A DNA stretch of 13,831 nt from Desulfurococcales archaeon. GTDB taxonomy: Archaea; Thermoproteota; Thermoprotei_A; Sulfolobales; Desulfurococcaceae. The stretch is taken from contig JAMOPC010000180.1 in NCBI GenBank assembly GCA_027064845.1, positions 1 through 13,831 of the forward strand, written 5' to 3'. Below, piece after piece: positions 6,693-13,827 of this stretch. A program made the position numbers and the translations under genes. Each line of letters starts with the position of its first letter. Position 1 is the stretch's first letter. A model generated the notes under the pieces. The model did no database searches. It had not been told where the DNA came from and saw only the letters and a list, made by a program, of their open reading frames with translations.

Positions 6693-7352
6693 TTGTTTAG
6701 AGAAATACTACCAGAACAGATAATCATGTTGCTAGAAGAATACGTGGATAAGCTCAACGGCATTGCTGAGTCCTTTAAAGAATCAATAAGCTTATTAAAC
6801 GAGATGAGAACTGGGGAGGCTAGGAAGAAGCTTGCTGACACCATGAGAATAGAGAATGAAGCAGATCGTATTAGGAGAAAAATAATAGAATTTCTCGAAG
6901 AGTCACGTATTGATCCCGGTTTTAAGCAAGACTTCTTCCACTTCATAAAAGTTCTTGATAGAATTATTGATTGGATCAAAGAAGCTTCTAGAGAATTAAC
7001 AGTACTCCCTTACCTTGAAATACCCCAATCACTAAGAGAAGGCATTGAGGACCTAGTGGAAAAAGTTGTAGAGGCAACTGAGAAAATAGCCGAGGCAACA
7101 AAGCATACACTCAAAGGAGACTATGAAGAAGCAACGAAGATCATCGGAGAAATAGAGAAGATAGAGGAAGAAGCTGATGAAATAAATGTGAATAATAGAG
7201 GTAAGTTATTGGAATTAGCAGAAAATATAAAGCCATTCACAATGGCTATATTAATACATGACTTGAACCAAGATCTTGAAGAAGCAGCTGACTCCTGCGA
7301 AGACGCAGGAGACTATCTCAGGGCAATGCTTGTTAGTTGGAAAAGGAGGTAA
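6693..7352 (+). CDS. DUF47 family PhoU-like protein, PiT transport accessory/regulator
   Basis: A 219-residue, almost wholly helical protein rich in Glu and Lys. It has the repeated three-helix PhoU-like layout: 'EARKKLADTMRIENEADRIR' about residues 46-65, and in the second half 'IEKIEEEADEIN' with 'LIHDLNQDLEEAADSCEDAG'. The acidic E/D-x3-D/E-type helices are those that bind metal in PhoU relatives. Length and pattern fit the DUF47 (TIGR00153) family, usually encoded beside PiT phosphate transporters and thought to modulate them in the cytoplasm. Here the PiT gene is adjacent but convergent. The start is TTG at 6693, supported by GAGGG with seven-nt spacing; a later Met (codon 12) lacks such a site. 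The long hairpin-bearing leader is the odd feature. Confidence 0.88.
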   Translation: MFREILPEQIIMLLEEYVDKLNGIAESFKESISLLNEMRTGEARKKLADTMRIENEADRIRRKIIEFLEESRIDPGFKQDFFHFIKVLDRIIDWIKEASRELTVLPYLEIPQSLREGIEDLVEKVVEATEKIAEATKHTLKGDYEEATKIIGEIEKIEEEADEINVNNRGKLLELAENIKPFTMAILIHDLNQDLEEAADSCEDAGDYLRAMLVSWKRR

Positions 7353-7370
7353 GATATAACAAATAGTTCG

Positions 7371-7383
7371 AGTGTTTTTTATA
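7371..7383 (+). terminator. T-tract terminator after the DUF47 gene
   Basis: Twenty-odd nt after the TAA, GTTTTTTATAT (six T at 7375-7380) forms a T-run like those that end archaeal transcripts without a needed hairpin. It lies in the 74-nt gap between the two convergent stops. Confidence 0.45.
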
Positions 7384-7426
7384 TGTTTATTCTCTCTTCT
7401 AATTATTAAGAACCATAATGATTACT

Positions 7427-8623
7427 CTATGTTAGGATGTATACGAATAATCCTGTTAATCCAGCCACGAATGGGAATCCAATAAACCACGCAGCCACGA
7501 TCTTTGATAATAGTTTTAGGTTAACCGCTTTTATTCCTTTAGCAAAACCTACTCCTGCTACAGCACCAACTATTGAAACGGTCGTAGATACTGGCAGACC
7601 CATTCTAGTAACGATCAGGACTGCTATTGAGCCACTGAATTGCGCTATAAACGCTGACTCTATGCTAAGAGCCGTTATTTTCTCGCCAATAGTCTCGATG
7701 ACACTATACCCCCATATGAGTATTCCTGAAGCAATACCTATTGCTGATAATAGTAGTGATGTAAATGGGATAGTTACTTTTGTAGGAATATATCCTTCTG
7801 TTACAGCCAACATTATGCCTGTAAATGGGCCTGCGGAGTTAGCTACGTCGTTTGCTCCATGGCTGAAAGCCATAGCAGCTGCTGATACTATTAAGAGGAG
7901 TCTGAAAACATGCTTTCTCGCCTCAATTATGTCGTGGGGGACTCTTAGCTTGAAGTAAACTATGAATGGTATTGTGAATAATATACTGATAAGTATAGAG
8001 GAAGAAACTGCATATAGTAGATCAGAGACTTTCAGAGTCTTAATGTTTAGTAGGAAAACCGTTGTGAAAATCATTATGAAATAAAGAAGAGTGGATGCGA
8101 TCAAGAGCCTCATACGTGTAAGCCTAGATATGATCATTGCAAATAACTTATAGAGACCCAGAGCCACGAAAGCACTTAGAAATGGGAGATAGAGCCAAGA
8201 AGCTATGATCTCAGTTATTTTTGCCCAATTAATACCCTCTAGCCCAAGCACAACTATTCCGAACCCAGTTACTCCTCCTACAATTGCTTGACTAATACTC
8301 ATTGGTATCTTAAATATAGTTGCAAGTATTACCCATATACCCGTGGCGAATAGAGCAGATACCATGCCAACGACTATTACATAGGCATCCCCTATGCTTG
8401 ATGTATCAACTATTCCCTTGAGGAGGGTCATTGAGACAAATCTACCATAAGTAATAGCCCCTAGGAAATCAAATGTAGCTGCTAAGATCAATGCTTTCTT
8501 TACATCAAGAGCTTTAGCACCAACAGCTGTGCCTATTGCGTTAGCTGCATTGTTTGCTCCATTAATCCAGGCTACGAGAAAGGCAGCAGCTCCTCCAATG
8601 ATTAGCCAATACCATCCCAACAT
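7427..8623 (-). CDS. PiT-family inorganic phosphate transporter
   Basis: A 398-residue polytopic membrane protein with the two inverted PiT repeats. Signatures are GANNAANAIGTAVG (22-35) in the first half and SHGANDVANSAGPF (254-267) in the second. Each is followed by the matching helix pair: 'PMSISQAIVGGVTGFG' (107-122) and 'PVSTTVSIVGAVAGVG' (344-359). The paired Asn/Asp residues of these signatures bind phosphate and the coupling cation (H+ or Na+). Many family members have PxSTTH; here the positions read PMSISQ and PVSTTV. Uptake is probably driven by the ion gradient, with the adjacent DUF47 protein as accessory. The ATG start at 8623 follows a very strong purine tract (GGTGAGGGAGGAGGGA, 8646-8631), seven nt away. 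The upstream region carries AT palindromes that could be regulatory. Confidence 0.95.
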   Translation of the reverse strand: MLGWYWLIIGGAAAFLVAWINGANNAANAIGTAVGAKALDVKKALILAATFDFLGAITYGRFVSMTLLKGIVDTSSIGDAYVIVVGMVSALFATGIWVILATIFKIPMSISQAIVGGVTGFGIVVLGLEGINWAKITEIIASWLYLPFLSAFVALGLYKLFAMIISRLTRMRLLIASTLLYFIMIFTTVFLLNIKTLKVSDLLYAVSSSILISILFTIPFIVYFKLRVPHDIIEARKHVFRLLLIVSAAAMAFSHGANDVANSAGPFTGIMLAVTEGYIPTKVTIPFTSLLLSAIGIASGILIWGYSVIETIGEKITALSIESAFIAQFSGSIAVLIVTRMGLPVSTTVSIVGAVAGVGFAKGIKAVNLKLLSKIVAAWFIGFPFVAGLTGLFVYILT

Positions 8624-8652
8624 TTTGGGTTCCCTCCTCCCTCACCGTATAC

Positions 8653-8671
8653 GTATATATACTATATATAC
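8653..8671 (-). promoter_or_regulatory. Perfect 19-bp palindrome in the pit promoter
   Basis: GTATATATA-C-TATATATAC is a perfect inverted repeat centred on 8662, 30-48 nt upstream of the PiT ATG. It could be the TATA region, an operator, or both. Flanking ACGT occurs on both sides (8651-8654 and 8672-8675). Its role in phosphate control is inference. Confidence 0.4.
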
Positions 8672-8683
8672 ACGTAAGTCTTC

Positions 8684-8701
8684 ATACTTATGCTTAAGTA
8701 T
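8684..8701. repeat. Inverted repeat ATACTTA-TGCT-TAAGTAT between pit and the ECF operon
   Basis: Two perfect 7-nt arms (8684-8690 and 8695-8701) flank a 4-nt spacer. A further GTATA...TATAC pair overlaps its right side (8698-8712). Together with the 19-bp palindrome, this makes a cluster of dyads in the divergent gap, suitable as operator sites for pit, the ECF genes or both. Confidence 0.35.
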
Positions 8702-8721
8702 ATATGGTATACTAGTTTAAG

Positions 8722-8729
8722 TTATAAAT
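8722..8729 (+). promoter_or_regulatory. Candidate TATA box of the ECF transporter operon
   Basis: TTATAAAT at 8722-8729 predicts transcription start near 8752. This gives a leader of about 70 nt to the preferred ATG at 8823, or about 30 nt to the ATG at 8784. Confidence 0.4.
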
Positions 8730-8822
8730 CTTGCCTTATTCATTGTTAGTAATTACTTATTAAAACTAGAACATCCTTAATTAATGCTGAGATATATGAA
8801 GTATAGCGTGGTGAATGAAGAC

Positions 8823-9581
8823 ATGAATAATGAAGTAAAATCAATTGCTTCCATAATAACAATAGCAGCTGTATCACTCTTCTTATCCATTATACCAGCA
8901 TTCCCAATAGTTGGATTTAGTGGAGTTATAACACTTGGCGCTCTATCTGGTTCCTTAATAGGTATATTCCTTAAACCAAGAAAAGGGCTCATAGCAGTAT
9001 TAATAGTTGCAATACTTACTCCAGTACTTAATCCTGGAATAGTATCGTTACTTGGCTATTTCTATTTTCTCCCACTATTATTATCATGGCTTTCTTCTAC
9101 TCTCTTCTTCTACAAGTCTCCGATTTATTCAATCATAATAATCCTAGCTTCAATAGTTGTTTTAGTGATTGTTCATGGTAAACTAATTACGTATTATCCT
9201 CAATACCTAGTATATGACTTATTAATGCCTTTTGTCGCTATATTGTTCTATTATATATTCTACTTCAAAAACAAAGCTACTGTACAACTAAGATCTATTG
9301 GAGCAATAATTAATGGAGTTATAGGAGATCATTTGGGCGGGTCTATTGCTTTCTCGATCAACTACTTATACTTAATAACAAATAATGGAGTTTCAAACAT
9401 AGTCAAGTTATTCCAAGACCAAGTAGCGTTAAATAAATGGGTTACAACGTGGTCTACAGTTGCATGTATATATCCTGTTGAGAGAACTATTATTATAATA
9501 ATAGGAATATTTGTTGTAATGCCTACAATTGCTGCATGGCTAAAATTCTTTGACTATAAGACCTATATTGAGTTGAGATAA
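8823..9581 (+). CDS. Membrane protein, probable substrate-binding (S) component of an ECF-type transporter
   Basis: About 252 residues with roughly six to seven hydrophobic helices: near 7-28, 33-52, 55-95 (probably two), 101-120, 125-146, 160-182 and 218-240. A hydrophilic loop lies before the last one. Helix 1 starts soon after the N-terminus and is Ala/Ser/Ile-rich, as in S components, which pack this helix on EcfT. I cannot assign a vitamin or metal substrate. The identification rests mainly on context: a fused double ATPase and a short EcfT-like gene follow directly (12-nt gap, then an overlap). The ATG at 8823 is preferred because GTGGTGA (8808-8814) lies eight nt upstream; the in-frame ATG at 8784, 13 codons earlier, has no ribosome-binding site. 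It could instead be an unrelated membrane partner of the ATPase. Confidence 0.62.
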   Translation: MNNEVKSIASIITIAAVSLFLSIIPAFPIVGFSGVITLGALSGSLIGIFLKPRKGLIAVLIVAILTPVLNPGIVSLLGYFYFLPLLLSWLSSTLFFYKSPIYSIIIILASIVVLVIVHGKLITYYPQYLVYDLLMPFVAILFYYIFYFKNKATVQLRSIGAIINGVIGDHLGGSIAFSINYLYLITNNGVSNIVKLFQDQVALNKWVTTWSTVACIYPVERTIIIIIGIFVVMPTIAAWLKFFDYKTYIELR

Positions 9582-9593
9582 GCGGGAACAACA

Positions 9594-10805
9594 ATGGCAA
9601 GAATAATGCTAGAAAATGTGACTATAGAACTGGGACACAAGAAAATAGTACCTGAAAACCTCTCTATAACAAGTTCTTCAAGAATACTCTATGTAGGAAA
9701 AACTGGGTCGGGAAAAACAGTTTTGTTAAAAACACTTGCTGGAATAATGAAGGACATACATGAAGCAAGAATTCATGGAACAATAATTGTTGAGGGTAAA
9801 ACCCATTACATTCCTCAAGAACCATGGCCATTAAATCTAGGTAGTACTGGTTACGAAGAGCTCTTAATAATTACACATATATATAAGAATAAGGCTCAAG
9901 ACAAGTTGTTGGAAAACCTGCTTAAAACAAATGATTTTCTAAAGAAGAAAATAAAGGAAATGAGTTATGGTGAGAAAAGAGTATTAGACGTATTAAAAAC
10001 AATAATGATATCGCCAGAAATATTGTTAATTGACGAACCTTATGAATCCTTAGATAACTCGAATAGAGAAAAAGTAACAAATATTATTGAAGAGATCCTA
10101 AATACAGAGTCAGCCATAATAGTAGCGACTTCCAAAAAGCCTCTGGACGGCTGGAAGACATATAGTATTAGGAGCTATTCACCAATAGAGTCATCAAAAG
10201 ACATAGATGTAGACCCCATTATTAATCAGCTAGGAAAGATAGTGATTCGTAAAGGAGCATATATTAGTAGAGGAAAGAAACGAATAAACTATCCAGAAAT
10301 AAATCTCAGACCAGGTGAAGGGATCACAATTATTGGTCCAAATGGTGCTGGCAAAACAACCCTTATGCTAGGAATTGCTGGCGCATTAAAAATACATGGA
10401 GAACACATTATCAGCGGTAATATAGGCTACGTACCAGACGATGTATCAATGATCTTTTCGTGGCTAAGAGCAATTGATGTTGTTAAAGAATTATGTGGTA
10501 ATAATGGAGTATGTTTTGATGAATCATTGAGAATAATCGAAGAACTAGGCATTCTATTAAATGATAGATACTTCTATGAACTAAGCGATGGGGAGAAAAG
10601 ATTATTGCTACTTATACCCCAGATCGTTGCTGGGAAGAGCATTTTATTAATCGATGGAGGATTGGAATACATAGACCAAGTAAGAATACGAGCTGTTGAA
10701 AAAATCATTGATGAATATATGAGTCTGGGAGGAATAGTTATAACTTCTCTCCCACTAGGTGATGAATTAGATGTATTGGAAAGGCTTGTCTATACTACTG
10801 CTTAG
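9594..10805 (+). CDS. Fused double ABC ATPase of an ECF-type transporter, second domain degenerate
   Basis: A 403-residue cytoplasmic protein of two tandem nucleotide-binding domains. Domain 1 has Walker A GKTGSGKT (35-42), Q-loop Gln75, signature SYGEK (124-128) and Walker B ILLIDEP (143-149) with catalytic Glu148. Domain 2 has Walker A GPNGAGKT (248-255) and signature SDGEK (331-335). However, the Q-loop position is Asp282 and Walker B reads ILLIDGG (350-356), so the catalytic Glu is Gly355. The switch His of ABC ATPases is Ser in both (VATSKK, Ser180; VITSLP, Ser385). The family couples ATP hydrolysis through EcfT to the S component. Here one composite site probably hydrolyses and the other only binds ATP. 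The ATG follows the previous stop by 12 nt with a weak GCGGGA before it. The 3' end overlaps the next gene by 35 nt. Confidence 0.88.
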   Translation: MARIMLENVTIELGHKKIVPENLSITSSSRILYVGKTGSGKTVLLKTLAGIMKDIHEARIHGTIIVEGKTHYIPQEPWPLNLGSTGYEELLIITHIYKNKAQDKLLENLLKTNDFLKKKIKEMSYGEKRVLDVLKTIMISPEILLIDEPYESLDNSNREKVTNIIEEILNTESAIIVATSKKPLDGWKTYSIRSYSPIESSKDIDVDPIINQLGKIVIRKGAYISRGKKRINYPEINLRPGEGITIIGPNGAGKTTLMLGIAGALKIHGEHIISGNIGYVPDDVSMIFSWLRAIDVVKELCGNNGVCFDESLRIIEELGILLNDRYFYELSDGEKRLLLLIPQIVAGKSILLIDGGLEYIDQVRIRAVEKIIDEYMSLGGIVITSLPLGDELDVLERLVYTTA

Positions 10806-11325
10806 GATATTATTCCTTCTAATAATTGTTGTTTTATATATTCATATTAAGGAAGACCCTGTCATATTTATCTATTCGGCAATAATAATTGTAATAGGCT
10901 CTATGATCATTTATTATTCTAGAGGAGAAATTGCTACATCCTCATATATTGTTGGTTTCTTCCTCATTATAACCCTGTTCTTCCTGACAAGATATATCTA
11001 TGGAGGAGAGGCGCTTGGTATTGCAAAGTATTGTTTCCTTTATTCAGCAATTATCCCATTAGTGATTAGTTTAACTATATCTGAAATAGTGTTCCTTATT
11101 GAAACAGGATTTATGAAACCAATACTATTCCTTTTAGTCACTCTAAAACTGAATTTTGCATATTTCGAGAGATTTAGTAATGTATTAGAAGTCTATAAAA
11201 TCTATTATAGAAACAAGTATAAAACATATGTGAATTCTATAAGAAGCATAATTGGGTCTCTACCCTACATGGTTATAGTCTTAGCAGAATATCTATATGT
11301 TAATATGAGGAAGCTCTTTGAATAA
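10771..11325 (+). CDS. Short EcfT-like transmembrane coupling protein
   Basis: A 184-residue membrane protein with about five helices (near 8-25, 31-50, 57-78, 84-110 and 114-132). They are followed by a basic, amphipathic cytoplasmic stretch 'LEVYKIYYRNKYKTYVNSIR' and then 'LPYMVIVLAEYLYVNMRK' at the end. That order, helices then coupling helices then a hydrophobic helix near a Met-Arg, resembles EcfT. But usual members are about 250 residues and carry Ala-Arg-Gly coupling motifs, which are not visible here, and the protein stops where the second coupling helix would begin. The ATG at 10771 is firmly supported by GGTGAT (10758-10763) seven nt upstream, inside the ATPase gene, so the two are coupled by a 35-nt overlap. 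Identification as EcfT is inferred from order and topology. Confidence 0.6.
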   Translation: MYWKGLSILLLRILFLLIIVVLYIHIKEDPVIFIYSAIIIVIGSMIIYYSRGEIATSSYIVGFFLIITLFFLTRYIYGGEALGIAKYCFLYSAIIPLVISLTISEIVFLIETGFMKPILFLLVTLKLNFAYFERFSNVLEVYKIYYRNKYKTYVNSIRSIIGSLPYMVIVLAEYLYVNMRKLFE

Positions 11326-11329
11326 TCAA

Positions 11330-11662
11330 TTATGGATCATTAATGATTTCTTTGATACTCGTGAAAAAGTTTTTCTTAACTCTATCATTCTTATCAAGTT
11401 CAACTCCTTCAATGAGTAATAATTGTTTTTTCACTCTAGGTCCTCCCCTACTATAATTCCTCAGACTACCATCATTTCCAACTATACGATGACAGGGAAT
11501 GATTATTGGTTTCTCGTTCTTCCTCATAGCATAACCTACTATCCTCGGATGTATACCGAGTGTTTCAGCTATGTCTTTATAGCTTGAGACTTTCCCAACG
11601 GGTATTAGCTGTGTAAGTATATGAATAGCTTCCACTATGTCATCTATCTTTGCTTTCCTCAA
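11330..11662 (-). CDS. ogt: Minimal O6-alkylguanine-DNA alkyltransferase (DNA-binding/active-site domain only)
   Basis: A 110-residue protein that is just the C-terminal MGMT domain. It has the winged helix 'PVGKVSSYKDIAETLGIHPR' (21-40) with Tyr28, then the finger Arg40, 'VGYAMRKN' with Asn49, the active-site motif PCHRIV (56-61, acceptor Cys57), 'GSLRNYSRGG' and 'KKQLLLIEGV'. It would transfer alkyl groups from O6-alkylguanine in DNA to Cys57 in a single-use reaction. The usual N-terminal ribonuclease-like domain is absent. It differs from alkyltransferase-like (ATL) proteins of similar size, because those lack this Cys. The TTG at 11662 is the first standard start but has no clear ribosome-binding site; an in-frame CTG at 11692 has GGTGAT five nt upstream and would add ten residues. 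It is convergent with the EcfT-like gene (4-nt gap). Confidence 0.9.
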   Translation of the reverse strand: MRKAKIDDIVEAIHILTQLIPVGKVSSYKDIAETLGIHPRIVGYAMRKNEKPIIIPCHRIVGNDGSLRNYSRGGPRVKKQLLLIEGVELDKNDRVKKNFFTSIKEIINDP

Positions 11663-11697
11663 AACATTTTTATCAGGTTCCCATACAATCAGTTCTT

Positions 11698-11735
11698 ATC
11701 ACCAACAATCCTTCTGGGTATGGATAGGTTTAAAC
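11698..11735. promoter_or_regulatory. Bidirectional palindromic TATA box between the alkyltransferase and protease genes
   Basis: GTTTAAAC (11728-11735) is a perfect palindrome. On the plus strand it predicts a start near 11758, 26 nt before the protease ATG. On the minus strand it predicts a start near 11705, right before GGTGAT (11703-11698) in the alkyltransferase leader. One box may therefore serve both genes. Confidence 0.4.
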
Positions 11736-11783
11736 ACCATATTAGCTATTCTTATTTGCTTGGAGTAAAACAGGTGACGTTGA

Positions 11784-13757
11784 ATGAGATCAGCTCCGAT
11801 GATAGCAGGTGTAGCGTTCCTTATGCTTATATTGTTGCAAACAATGTGTTTTCCAGCCGCCTCGCCTCCATCTACACATTATTCTTATGTTAGGACTCTT
11901 ACACTCTATGCTCCAGCTGTTGCTAGGAGTGGTGGGGGTGCACTCATTCAAGTCAACCTCACACTTGCATATCCTGGCTCTGGAATGGTGTATTTCACTG
12001 CAAGGCCATTAGTGGAAGTTGATACACAAGCAACTGCTAGGATTGCTAGTTATGTTGCCTCAGTAGTGACTGGTCATAACTACTATGATTACGACTACTA
12101 CGTTGTGATGACTAGTAAGAGTCTTGTTGTAGGTGGTCCTAGTGCAGGAGCTTTAATGACTATTGGCTTCATAGCATTGTTCATGAATAAGACTGTGAAT
12201 CCCTACGTATGTATGACTGGAATGATCAATCCAGATGGAAGCATTGGGCCAGTTGGAGGTCTCGTAGATAAACTAGATGCGGTAAGTAAAGCTGGATACA
12301 AGTATTTCTTAATCCCACTGGGGCAGCGCATAGTATATGTTGAGAAAAGGATCATTAAGAAACTTCCATGGGGATATTATGAGACTGTAAAATATGAACC
12401 AGTAGATCTAGTAAAGCTTGGTGATGAAAAGGGAGTTAAAGTAATTGAGGTTGGCAGCATATTTGATGCGATGAAATACTTCTTAAACACAACAATGTCT
12501 GCAGAGATCTCGACGCCGGAAATTAATAAGGAGATCATACCGGAACTTGAAGAATATGCTGAGAAGAACTATGAAAAAGCATCTGAGCTATACAATGATT
12601 CTCAACAACTATTCAAGAAGCTAGATATGTTGACAAGGATCCAGCTCTACAGTAGGTTTAAGAGTATAGGTGAAATGATTAATAGGCTTGAAAACATGTT
12701 GGATAAAAAATACTATGTATCAGCATATTATTATTCATACGAGGTACTTCAACAATCACTTTCATTAAATCTATTACTCAAGATACTGGTTGGGGAGGAA
12801 AAGATCAGTAATCTCATTGAATCACTTTATCAAAGCATTAATGAAACATATGAAATAGTTAGAAATACCTCAATTAGTAACGGCATTAATCCTATTGATA
12901 TAGACATACACGTGGACTTCTATAAAGCCGTTGATACATATACGAGCCTAATAAGTAAGAACGAATCAAGCTATACTAGTGAAGATGTAGACTCTATAGC
13001 AAAGGCTATGATCTATCTATACAGGATACATCAGCTATACAACTTGACAAGATTCTTTGAAAACTACAATGTAGATCTTAATGAGTCATTAATGACTCTG
13101 TACAGTATAGCGGATTCAGTAGTATCATATGCTTATAGTTTAGCAAGTGATGTAGGCGGCAGTAACCAGTACATTAATAGCGCCATGAAACTCTTCAGTA
13201 TGGGTATAGATGCTTATACAAAGAACTATACATTAGCTTCCATAGGTTTATTTATACAAAGCATAGTTTATGCGGACCTTGGCATAGAATTATTATTTAT
13301 AAACAAAGAAGATGTCTTAGCAAATATCAGCGACTACTTATCTAACGAGCTATCAATATACTACTCGTTAACGAATAAGAGCAACTACTTAGCACTCCTA
13401 TACATTCTAGGAAAAGAGTATAGATTAATGAAGCAGCCAGCGAATGCAATAGCATCATATATGAAGGGGGTAATGACAATAATAATGCTTAATTCCAAGA
13501 TAAAGGCTTTGGGTCTCATAGAAGAAAACAATAATCCATTACCAGAAATACCCTCACCTACAAAAACACCAAGCAATCCTGCTAACAATACTAATACAAC
13601 ACAGATCACAATAAACACTACACCATTAATGGAAAGATACTATCGTGAAATAGTCTATTTCCTCCTAGGCGTATTTGCAGGCATCCTTATAGGCCTACTA
13701 ATATATAAAGCAATATCAAGTAGGAGAAGAGTAGAGACGGTTTTTACACCAATATAA
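11784..13757 (+). CDS. Secreted, membrane-anchored Lon-like serine protease (S16 family, no ATPase)
   Basis: A 657-residue protein. Residues 1-25 form a signal peptide (basic Arg2, hydrophobic 7-22). The S16 proteolytic domain spans about 35-235, with catalytic Ser120 in GGPSAG (117-122) and Lys163 in 'GPVGGLVDKLDAVSKAGYK'. The 43-residue Ser-Lys spacing equals that of Lon. No AAA+ Walker motifs precede it. A long helical region (about 245-580) rich in Tyr, Ser and Asn-x-Ser/Thr sequons follows, then a Pro/Thr/Asn linker (584-615), a transmembrane helix (about 623-643) and a short basic tail (SSRRR). This matches the archaeal predicted secreted serine protease group COG1750. It is therefore probably an ATP-independent protease held on the outer face of the membrane. 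The ATG has AGGTGA six nt upstream. Substrate unknown. Confidence 0.88.
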   Translation: MRSAPMIAGVAFLMLILLQTMCFPAASPPSTHYSYVRTLTLYAPAVARSGGGALIQVNLTLAYPGSGMVYFTARPLVEVDTQATARIASYVASVVTGHNYYDYDYYVVMTSKSLVVGGPSAGALMTIGFIALFMNKTVNPYVCMTGMINPDGSIGPVGGLVDKLDAVSKAGYKYFLIPLGQRIVYVEKRIIKKLPWGYYETVKYEPVDLVKLGDEKGVKVIEVGSIFDAMKYFLNTTMSAEISTPEINKEIIPELEEYAEKNYEKASELYNDSQQLFKKLDMLTRIQLYSRFKSIGEMINRLENMLDKKYYVSAYYYSYEVLQQSLSLNLLLKILVGEEKISNLIESLYQSINETYEIVRNTSISNGINPIDIDIHVDFYKAVDTYTSLISKNESSYTSEDVDSIAKAMIYLYRIHQLYNLTRFFENYNVDLNESLMTLYSIADSVVSYAYSLASDVGGSNQYINSAMKLFSMGIDAYTKNYTLASIGLFIQSIVYADLGIELLFINKEDVLANISDYLSNELSIYYSLTNKSNYLALLYILGKEYRLMKQPANAIASYMKGVMTIIMLNSKIKALGLIEENNNPLPEIPSPTKTPSNPANNTNTTQITINTTPLMERYYREIVYFLLGVFAGILIGLLIYKAISSRRRVETVFTPI

Positions 13758-13789
13758 TTCCATAATCAATAAAACTTGTGAATTCATCC

Positions 13790-13827
13790 TTATAATCTAT
13801 TTTAACTTAATAATCTCTATTTGGTGA
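13790..13827 (+). promoter_or_regulatory. Candidate promoter and ribosome-binding site of a gene beginning beyond the right edge
   Basis: TTATAATC (13790-13797) would start transcription near 13820, and GGTGA (13823-13827) lies four nt before the end of the window. The arrangement matches the other gene starts here, so a plus-strand gene probably begins within a few nt past the edge. The gap since the protease stop holds nothing else recognisable. Confidence 0.35.

Noticed and set aside
7437..7958. 173-codon plus-strand open frame opposite the PiT gene
   Set aside because: It is an antisense shadow of conserved PiT helices and has no supporting start signals.
8784..8822. Upstream ATG for the ECF S-like gene
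   Set aside because: No ribosome-binding site there; GTGGTGA is placed eight nt before ATG 8823, and the first helix follows naturally from that start.
10355..10620. Domain 2 of the ATPase as a pseudogene remnant
   Set aside because: The frame is intact with no stop or shift, Walker A and signature are well kept, and the downstream gene's ribosome-binding site is inside it; selective loss of catalytic residues fits a specialised site better than decay.
11621..11893. 90-codon plus-strand open frame across the divergent promoter
   Set aside because: It overlaps the start of the alkyltransferase gene antisense and the protease gene out of frame, and spans the TATA region.
13385..13618. 77-codon minus-strand open frame in the protease gene
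   Set aside because: It is antisense to the Pro/Thr/Asn linker; its hydrophobic look comes from the complementary strand of that low-complexity region.
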